Shown here piece after piece: positions 57,350 to 64,000 of a DNA stretch of 64,000 nucleotides. Both the position numbers and the translations under genes were made by a program. The stretch is from positions 24,478,194 to 24,542,193 of the forward strand of contig CM038703.1 of NCBI GenBank assembly GCA_021613375.1, in the 5' to 3' direction. The DNA comes from Megaleporinus macrocephalus (Eukaryota; Chordata; Actinopteri; Characiformes; Anostomidae). Under the pieces are notes generated by a model. That model saw only the letters and a list, made by a program, of their open reading frames with translations. It had not been told where the DNA came from and did no database searches. Within the stretch, counting starts at the first letter, position 1. The number at the start of each line of letters is the position of its first letter.

Positions 57350-60300
57350 CATACACATATACACATACTGGTGAAGTCCACATGTGCTCAGAGAAGCTGG
57401 AAAAAACTTTTTTTGCGTTTTCTTTTTTTGCATGCTTAGTGTTTAGTATTAAGTTACACTGGTGTCTTGAGTTAGGTGGGTTCTACATCTGGATATAATT
57501 CTATAGTGTGTGCACTATTCATATTACATAAGCATAATTGAAACCCCTTATTTACACTCTTTGTAAACAGGCATTGTGATTAGGTAACTAGTAAACCACA
57601 GTATTTGCATTTTACTTCAAGCAGTTCATCAAAAAGCGGTTCATCTCTGAGCTCCTTGGGTCATTCAACCACTGGATCAAATAGTCAAGCTGCCCTCTGA
57701 TGGACTACAGGACTGGACTAGTTTGTACTTCATAAATTACATCTAAATTTAGTTCATTCTGAATCATGGTGAATCACTTCTTACTGGGAATGATAAGTTC
57801 AGGATTATAGATGGTAAACTGCTTATGCACCAGTCATGGCAAAGGTGGAGCCCTTAAAATTATTATTATTATGTTTTTAATGAAAAAACAATCGTTTTGC
57901 TACCTCATCACCACAGTCATGGTAAACAAAGGTGAACATTTTTTAAATAGTGCTGTTCCGCAGAAAAAATAAGAAATCGTACTACATAAACATGGAAATG
58001 CAATTTACAATAAAAAAACACTGGTAAAACTGGGCATGCATACACACACAAAATCTTTTGAAATTGTAACTTAACACCATCCTCTTTTGTTATGGTGCTC
58101 ACAAAGAGAAAGTATAGCACACATATAGTTTCAGCTACAAATAAACTGAAAATCCCAGTTCAGTGTTATCCCAGATGGAAACAAAGCTAAGCTGAATTTA
58201 GAATTTGGAACTATTTGCACAGTGGATTTCACCTCTGCATCACACACACACACACAGGATAGCAGCCCTATCTACAGCGCCTGGGGAGCAGTTGGGGGAG
58301 AGGGGCAATTCTGATGTGCTGGTTCTCTTGGTCTAAGGGATCACACCAGCAACGTTCGGCTAACAAGGCTGGTTAACCTTAGCCCCTGACTACCCACTTG
58401 TAAAATGTGACTTTACGTGTGGATTCACACACAATTAACATAACACCGGCAATGATTTTCCTGTATTTACATGTAACTCATGTCTCTGCTTTTCTTATTT
58501 TTCTTATTTTGGGGCCAAGGCCAATTTCTGATATTTTATACACATATCTGCTTAAACATTCTTGCACTATAGCCAGCATTGCCTTTCTGTTCTTCTGTAG
58601 TGTAATAATTATGCTATCAAATATACATTTTTGGTAAATTCTGAATGTCTGTACAATGCCATACTGATATGATCATTAGTTAAAAGTGAACGGACTGGAA
58701 GAATTTGGGGTTACCACTAGAGATGGAAGGATCGATCGGCCATGTATTGTATCGGCCGATTTTGAATCAAAATATGCGGTCTCGAGAGCCGATCGATGGC
58801 GGTAAACAAATGAGCCTTATTTCTGTATTAGCAGCTAGCGTTTCATCCAGGAAGAGGAGCCCTGCGTGAAACCCGCTCCGGCCAGGTCCCTGCAATTACT
58901 ATCTGAACCACTAGGTGGAAATACATACCGTTTCATTTTCGACAGACTGACTAAAGCAGCGGCCTCACGAGAACAGTTTAAGCGTTCACCGCATGAGCGG
59001 AAAGAAAGCATCGTCTGTCTGGCAGTTTGTTATCGTATGTGACTCAGACTCATCCAGGGCGTTTATAACATCTGTAAAATTAGTAAAAGCAGCGTCTCTC
59101 GCGGGGGAACCAAGACAAACACATTTAACACTACTAATCTGATACGGCGCCACGCAGCTGAATACAGTGAGTATCAGCAAACGGGAGCTAGCACACGCAG
59201 CCCAGAGAACCGTGCAGACCAGATCTAACCTGTACGATCAGTACAGCAGCAGAAACAGCCAGAGAGCTAAAGGAACCACAGTCAGAGTAACTGAGTTTAA
59301 CGCTCTAGATAAGTAGTCCTTCTCGGCTGTAGAAGACATTCTGTGGCATTCTTGCGCTTAATATTCCACCTGCATCCACGCTCTGCCGTTCCTAGTAGGA
59401 AACACTTTTCAGATGTTGCTCTTCCGGAGCTGTATCAAGCGGTTTACTCCCACATAGACCAACTTCTAATTTAGTTTAAAATATTATGCTGTTAAACATG
59501 AGCTCGATAAAAATGGTAATAAACTAGTTTCCACCTTGTTTCATGACTTGCTTGTGCTAATGAAATGTAGCTCTGCTGTGTCCAGTAGCCCCACCCTCGA
59601 TCAGTATCGGCTATCGGCCGATCGCTCTAAAAGGTGATCGGCAATTGGAATCGGTCCATCTCTAATTACCACCTGTAATGTTGAAAGGCAGGTTTGTTTC
59701 TGTTGTTTCTGCCTGCAACATTGATTGTGCTTTTTTTTTCTTCTGTAGGAATTCCACCTCCTCCTCCACGTTCTGTTCCTCCTCGCTTGGCTCCACCCCT
59801 GTCTCTGTTTCCACCCCCTCTAAACCCCAGTGTGCTAAGTGCACCCCCAAACATTGTTTCCCGTCAGAAACCTCCCCCCTCGTCCTCTTCCTCCACCGAA
59901 ACCACTCAAACTGCTCCCCCAATCACTCCCTCCATCTTGCCCCCACCTTCTCTTCCTATGTCTATCCGCCCCTCTGCCCTGCAGGTGCCTCCCCCTCCAG
60001 GCACTGCCCCGACACCTTCCAACCCTCCAGGCCACGCCCACACCATAGAGAAACGGGCCAACATCACCAATGTCCCTGCCCACTCCGGAGTGGCCGGCCA
60101 GCCAAGCACTGCCACTATTTCTGCGAAACCACAGATAATCACCCCAAAAGCAGAGGTCACACGCTTCGTCCCCACTGCATTGAGGGTTCGCAGAGACCGT
60201 GTGGGCCAGCAGGGGGCTGCAGCTGACAGGGGAGGCAGAAGGGAAGAGGAAAGAGTGGGTCAGGGGCAGAAAGCTCCCGCTTCCATAACCATTGCCCAGC

Positions 60301-60386
60301 CTGGAGCAAACCTTGCCCCTCCTAACATGAAGACCAAGGACCAGGTGTACGAGGCTTTCATGAGAGAAATGGAGGGTCTCTTGTGA
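52735..60386 (+). CDS. wbp11: WW domain-binding protein 11 (splicing factor, PP1 partner)
   Basis: Nuclear proline-rich protein of the spliceosome that binds WW domains (such as PQBP1) and protein phosphatase 1. Eleven coding exons join in frame: 52735-52798, 52939-52970, 53814-53907, 54044-54240, 54398-54531, 55062-55192, 55349-55525, 56158-56271, 56596-56877, 57056-57241 and 59749-60386, giving 682 residues (human 641). N-terminus [20 protein letters not shown] is the family's. Then come the basic coiled region with [49 protein letters not shown], an acidic Glu/Ser/Asp block in exon 7, TVRFADMP (RVxF-like PP1 docking) in exon 8, an 11-Glu run in exon 9, long PPGPPPG tracts in exons 9-10 for WW binding, and a conserved end [10 protein letters not shown] ... 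[13 protein letters not shown]. The last intron carries (TA)n, a dispersed repeat and a hAT copy. Poly(A) signal at 60630. Confidence 0.97.
57256..57345. repeat. (TA)n microsatellite next to a wbp11 splice donor
   Basis: About 45 TA units starting 15 bases after the end of wbp11 coding exon 10. Open frames of alternating Tyr-Ile or similar across it are artefacts. Confidence 0.97.
58230..58385 (-). repeat. Fish dispersed repeat, copy 3
   Basis: Shares GCAGCCCTATCTACAGCGCC, TGGGGAGCAGTTGGGG and a GGGATCACACCAGCAACGTT end with the fuller copy at 17780-18055, with substitutions. It lies in the last wbp11 intron. Confidence 0.65.
58718..59664 (+). mobile_element. hAT-type transposon copy in the last wbp11 intron
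   Basis: Ends TAGAGATGGAAGGATCG and CGGTCCATCTCTA are inverted repeats, flanked by GTTACCAC (58710-58717) and ATTACCAC (59665-59672), a 7-of-8 match expected of hAT target-site duplication. Inside, plus-strand frames read [12 protein letters not shown] near 58994 and [19 protein letters not shown] near 59125. These resemble two parts of a BED zinc finger, the N-terminal domain of hAT transposases. The catalytic domain is absent, so this is an internally deleted, non-autonomous copy of about 950 bp. Its right end lies 84 bases before the final wbp11 exon. Confidence 0.82.
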
Positions 60387-60629
60387 GACTGAGGGTGGGT
60401 GGGGGGTGATGGTTAAAGAGTTTAAGGCTTCAGTCTGGGCTTCTGGGTGGAAAATTTAGGCATTCTTACAATAAGGAAGAAAATTGAATTTCTATTCTAG
60501 CATCCATGGCTTGTCACTGTCTTATGAAGACATCTGAAGCATTTTTAGACAAGAGGTTTGTTTTGACAGTTTTATGAAAGTAGATGTTTTGAAGGAGCAG
60601 TGTGCTAAATTTTTTGTGTTTCAACTCTG

Positions 60630-60635
60630 AATAAA
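60630..60635 (+). terminator. wbp11: wbp11 poly(A) signal
   Basis: AATAAA 244 bases after the wbp11 stop codon, followed by T-rich DNA. Confidence 0.65.
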
Positions 60636-60659
60636 CTTTATGGCTCATTCCTTAAGATT

Positions 60660-61215
60660 TTTTCTGGATTTTTTTTTTAGTCGACAGATGCAGCAGTATG
60701 TCAGAAAAATACAGATATTGTATAGTTCTAAAAAGTTTCTGAGCAAGATATTTTTAGAAAGCTTCATTCAGGAGGGACCATATCAGTTTCTCCTCCTATT
60801 TAGTTAAACTCCTAGAAAGTGGCAGTGAATTTCTCTATATTGCACCTCTCTGAGGTATTTGGATTACTCTTGTAAAAATCAGTCCCTTTAACTTCAAAGG
60901 AGCCACTTGTCACCAAATGTCTTGTAATAACCAAAAACATGAATCAGTTCACGTGTTTACAAGTAGTACACTCTTCAACTGCTTAGACATTGGTATGATA
61001 ATAAGAATATATTGAAGAATATTGTCCCATCCTTGTCCGCGGAACAGTCCTGGGTTTTAACCTGTGTGCCGATAACAATCAGGAAGGTCCCTCTCCTTTT
61101 AAATGTGCCAGACATAGCTTCTGTGTTTTGCAAATAAAAAAATGCAGTTTTTGATTATCTGACCACAAAAATATTGAAATGATTCCAAAAGTTTAGATGC
61201 AGTTATTTGCAAATG
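60660..61215. other. Spacer between wbp11 and ddx47, no gene seen
   Basis: No exon or element recognised in this stretch. Confidence 0.4.
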
Positions 61216-61219
61216 TGTG

Positions 61220-61370
61220 AATTTTAATATTCAATATGTGCTCTATGTTCTGTTGTAAATAAAATATGGGTCAAAGAGATTTGGAAATCATTGCATTCTT
61301 TTTTTTTTACATTTATTTACATAGCGTCCCAACTTTTTGGGAGTTGTATGCATATATATATATATATATA
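61220..61370. repeat. Dispersed repeat end (Tc1/mariner-associated wording)
   Basis: Contains TTTGGAAATCATTGCATTCT then ATAGCGTCCCAACTTTTTGG and GAGTTGTA, a wording repeatedly found at the end of fish DNA elements, followed by a short (AT)n at 61353-61375. Confidence 0.5.
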
Positions 61371-61420
61371 TATATGATCTGACAACATGAAATAGGCTAA
61401 AAGATCTTAAGCAACACATT

Positions 61421-61590
61421 ATGCCCCGATCCGAAGAAATTCAAGAACAGATGAGGAACAAAGTCATTGACATCCATCAGTCTGGAAAAAGGTAACAAAG
61501 CCATTTCTACGGCTTTGGGACTCCAGCGAACCACAGTAACAGCTATTATCCACTAATGCAGAAAGCATGGAACGGTGGTGAACATTCCTG
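61421..61590 (+). mobile_element. Tc1-like transposase N-terminal scrap
   Basis: Frame from the ATG at 61421 reads MPRSEEIQEQMRNKVIDIHQ then SGKR and a stop. In shifted frames, KAISTALGLQRTTVTAIIH-like text follows. This is the helix-turn-helix start of a Tc1-type transposase. The catalytic part is missing. Confidence 0.75.
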
Positions 61591-61594
61591 TCAA

Positions 61595-62600
61595 ACTGCA
61601 CCCCATAGTTTCAGTTTACTCCACCCCTAGCTCAACAGGTCTGGAGGAGGGGCTGAGAGGGGAACTCGGTTGGCTGGGCTGTTGCATTTTTACAGCTTAC
61701 TTTAGCTACTAGAAAATATGGAGAGTGACACCAGAGTCAACCAGCACTTTTGCAACGATCTTAAGATGGGAAGGACGGTGGAGAAAAATCTGTAGCCTCA
61801 TGTTTTAGGAAGGATACCAATTTAAACCATTGACTCAAGCCAGAAAACAATCAGCCGCCCCAACAGGCTGACGAACTGGGTGCATTCACTACCACTGACT
61901 GGCCAGAGCTGGATTAGAAGGAAATGCATACAATCCAGCAGCGCTTTTTTGTCTATAGTAAACACATGTTTGAGCCATTTCTCCCAAACCCAAAAACTCA
62001 AAATACTAAGCAACTTCAAAAAATAAATTTGAAAGACTAAATAATGTAGCTATCTGCATAATTTCTGCTAATGTAATGTAGCTAGTTAGGGCTAAAGACT
62101 TTTGAAATTTTGTATTATAACAGGCATGTTCGAGATACAGCTGTGCCTCGAGAGCAGCCGGACGTAGTTGGGAAAGGAGGTTAGAAAAGAGCCTCAAGTC
62201 AGACAGTCACCATCTGCAGTCTACGTGAACAATGACAGATCTTGTTCTGTTTGTGCTCTTTACAGCTAATGAAGTAGACGCAATAGAAAAATAGCAAAAG
62301 CAAAGAAAAGAAGTAGAAAGAGCAGAAAGAAAAATAGATCTAAGTGCGGCAGTGATGTAGTGCTTTTGAAGACCGTTACAAATTATAAGAGCAGTTCAGA
62401 ACGCTTTACAAAAAAAGAGTAAAAACCTATGGCACTATGGCAAATATGGATATGAAATGGTAATTTTGAAAAAAGAAATGTTGAATACAGCATGAAAATT
62501 AACTGTCATGCCACTAGATATGATAGTATAAGTGTAACTATATTGTCTTTAAAGGGTTTGAAAGGAGATACATCTTTTACAATGAAAAGAGTCTAACGTG
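61595..62600. other. Spacer upstream of ddx47, no gene seen
   Basis: Mixed AT-rich sequence without recognised exons. Wording near 61600-61720 (AGTTTACTCCACCCCTAGC) may belong to another dispersed element, but no termini were found. Confidence 0.35.
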
Positions 62601-62913
62601 ATAGGTGTTCACGGAGATTGACCCAATGGAGATTAAGCTCCGTGTGAAGCCTGCAGCCGTCTCGCGCTCGCGATATTTTAACGTCGTACGTCATTGTGAA
62701 GCGCCGGTGGCACCGACTCAAGTCGGACGAAAAAAACTAACATGCACGGTACCGAGCAGGCGGCGATCGAGCTGTGCAGCGCCGCGTGAAGTCGAACAAG
62801 CCTTACCACTCAAGCAGTACATAGTGACTTCTATCTAGTACCTCCGTTTCCCACAAACCTTTGCGGCAATATCCTGTTCTGCGCAGTTGGTTTCTGGACA
62901 CGCTGTAGTAAAG
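62600..62913. promoter_or_regulatory. ddx47: CpG-rich region and promoter of ddx47
   Basis: 62640-62800 is locally rich in CG dinucleotides (for example TCTCGCGCTCGCGATATTT and CGGCGATCGAGC) compared with the AT-rich surroundings, consistent with a CpG-island promoter. No TATA box was seen. The start codon itself lies in a YY1-type word (AAGATGGCGG, 62911-62920), a usual arrangement for housekeeping genes. Confidence 0.5.
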
Positions 62914-63952
62914 ATGGCGGAGGAACACGAGATAAACGACGGAGAATTAAATGTTATAAGTGAAGAAAGATTGGAAAACAGCAATGAAGAGAAAACGGCA
63001 GAACAAACGGATAGCTTTAAAGACTTGGTAAAAAAGATTTAAAGATAGAACCGTCCACTTTACAAATAGCTACTGATGTTTATGAAACTAGCTCATGTAT
63101 CCATTTCTCTTCACGATATTGTTTTTAGCTTATTTCATGAGTATTTAGTCATTTAAGAATCACGTCTGCGTGGTCCCTCATGTCTGATCTGGTTTAACGT
63201 ATATAGAAATATTTTATTGTATTTTTGTAACGTTTAGAATAACACCTGTTTCGTCTACTGCAGTGTAAATGTGTGTATGTTCTAGGGAGTAACAGAAGTG
63301 CTGTGTGAAGCGTGTGACCAGCTGGGCTGGAAGCGTCCGACGAAAATCCAGGTGGAGGCCATTCCTGTGGCTCTGGAGGGTGAGTGCTGCTACTGTAGGT
63401 GCTGAATAAATTACGAAGGACATGTCTCGGGTACCTTTTATTGTCTTAACTTGTGGAGTCTGTCTCTTATACTCTCTCGCTGTCTATGTTCACATTATCA
63501 TGGTCAAGTGGCTCTAATCCCATTTTTTCCTTAATGTGACACAGACACAGATCTATTATTTTTTTTACATTAATGTGACACAGATCAATTCAGATTCATG
63601 CAGACACACATCTGATTTTAAGTCAGTTCTGAGTCACATTCATTTGTGGTCCTCGGTTAATTGCAGTGTTCAGTCAAAAATCAGTCAGATTCATGTGTTT
63701 TTGTTTGTTTGTTTCTATTTTATGCCTGTTGTGTAATCATCCATTATTGTCATTCTTTCTTAGGACGTGATGTGATTGGATTGGCTGAGACAGGTTCAGG
63801 TAAAACAGGGGCGTTTGCATTGCCAATCCTGCAGACCCTGCTGTCCCACCCGCAGCGTCTCCACACACTCGTTCTCACGCCCACACGTGAGCTTGCTTTC
63901 CAGATTGCAGAGCAATTTGAGGCTCTGGGTTCCAGCATCGGGGTCAAAACAG
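62914..63952 (+). CDS. ddx47: DEAD-box RNA helicase DDX47, 5' part
   Basis: Nucleolar ATP-dependent RNA helicase (yeast Rrp3 counterpart) used in 18S rRNA processing. Three exons lie in the window: 62914-63027, 63286-63379 and 63764-63952 (phases 0, 1, 1), about 132 residues; the rest lies beyond the right edge. Exon 1 encodes an acidic, poorly conserved start MAEEHEIND...SFKDL. Exon 2 holds [20 protein letters not shown] followed by [12 protein letters not shown], the Q motif. Exon 3 holds motif I, AETGSGKT (ATP binding), then [12 protein letters not shown] and motif Ia, PTRELAFQ, then [16 protein letters not shown] donor follows at 63953. The near-exact match to the DDX47 family in exons 2-3 and the neighbour wbp11 separate it from other DEAD-box helicases. 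Confidence 0.96.
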
Positions 63953-64000
63953 GTACGCACTGGGAGGACAGGATAGACATCAGTATTTGTTCTGTGTTTG

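Noticed and set aside
57012..57498. Open frames with long Tyr-Ile runs
   Set aside because: They read through the (TA)n tract of the wbp11 intron; only the exon 57056-57241 part is coding, in the wbp11 frame.
59662..60175. Minus-strand Gly/Arg-rich open frames opposite the last wbp11 exon
   Set aside because: They are the complement of proline-rich coding DNA and have no independent support.
62605..62838. 77-residue open frame upstream of ddx47
   Set aside because: It coincides with CpG-rich promoter-like DNA and resembles no family.

Overview
The window looks like a stretch of ray-finned (teleost) fish genome. It is AT-rich, its genes are split by introns with GT-AG boundaries, it has long (CA)n and (TA)n microsatellites, and it carries the usual mix of decayed fish transposons: Tc1-like, hAT, L2/CR1-type LINEs and Ty3/Gypsy pol pieces. 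Several dispersed repeats are of a kind common in fish, possibly otophysan, but the species cannot be fixed from sequence alone.

Five protein-coding genes can be assembled from exons. (1) pde6h, inhibitory gamma subunit of photoreceptor cGMP phosphodiesterase, minus strand, coding 6325 to 5663, with an upstream 5'UTR exon and a TATA plus CRX/OTX-type promoter near 8304-8326. (2) mgp, matrix Gla protein, plus strand, coding 32166-37377, with a 5'UTR exon near 30105-30156. (3) bglap, osteocalcin, plus strand, coding 42494-45160. (4) wbp11, a WW-domain-binding splicing factor, plus strand, complete in 11 coding exons, 52735-60386. (5) ddx47, a DEAD-box RNA helicase, plus strand, first three coding exons from 62914; it runs off the right edge. 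PDE6H, MGP, WBP11 and DDX47 also lie near each other on human chromosome 12p, so this is a conserved neighbourhood. The unusual member is osteocalcin, which sits directly behind mgp in the same orientation.

Layout. 1-5.1 kb is intergenic, with perfect hairpins and a purine/pyrimidine tract. 5.1-8.3 kb is pde6h. 8.4-30 kb is a transposon graveyard: a LINE at 12.7-15.1 kb, a 72-bp minisatellite at 15.9-16.6 kb, Gypsy pol pieces, a second LINE at 22.3-23.5 kb and Tc1 and LINE scraps. 30-38.3 kb is mgp, with a Tc1 copy and a LINE scrap in its last intron. 38.3-42.4 kb is intergenic, with a recent 267-bp tandem duplication. 42.4-45.5 kb is bglap. 45.6-50.2 kb is a degenerate satellite interrupted by Gypsy and other repeats. 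50.3-60.6 kb is wbp11, with a hAT copy in its last intron. 60.7-62.9 kb is repeat-rich spacer, then ddx47.

mgp and bglap encode secreted, vitamin K-dependent calcium-binding proteins with opposite roles in mineralised tissue. Their coding exons share the intron phase series 1,1,2, which supports an origin by tandem duplication. The most interesting observation is a 16-bp potential microexon (36577-36592) in the last mgp intron. It has strong splice sites and fits the frame only if it replaces the AxxF-bearing coding exon 3. I found no convincing wholly new system; the other findings are structural and evolutionary.
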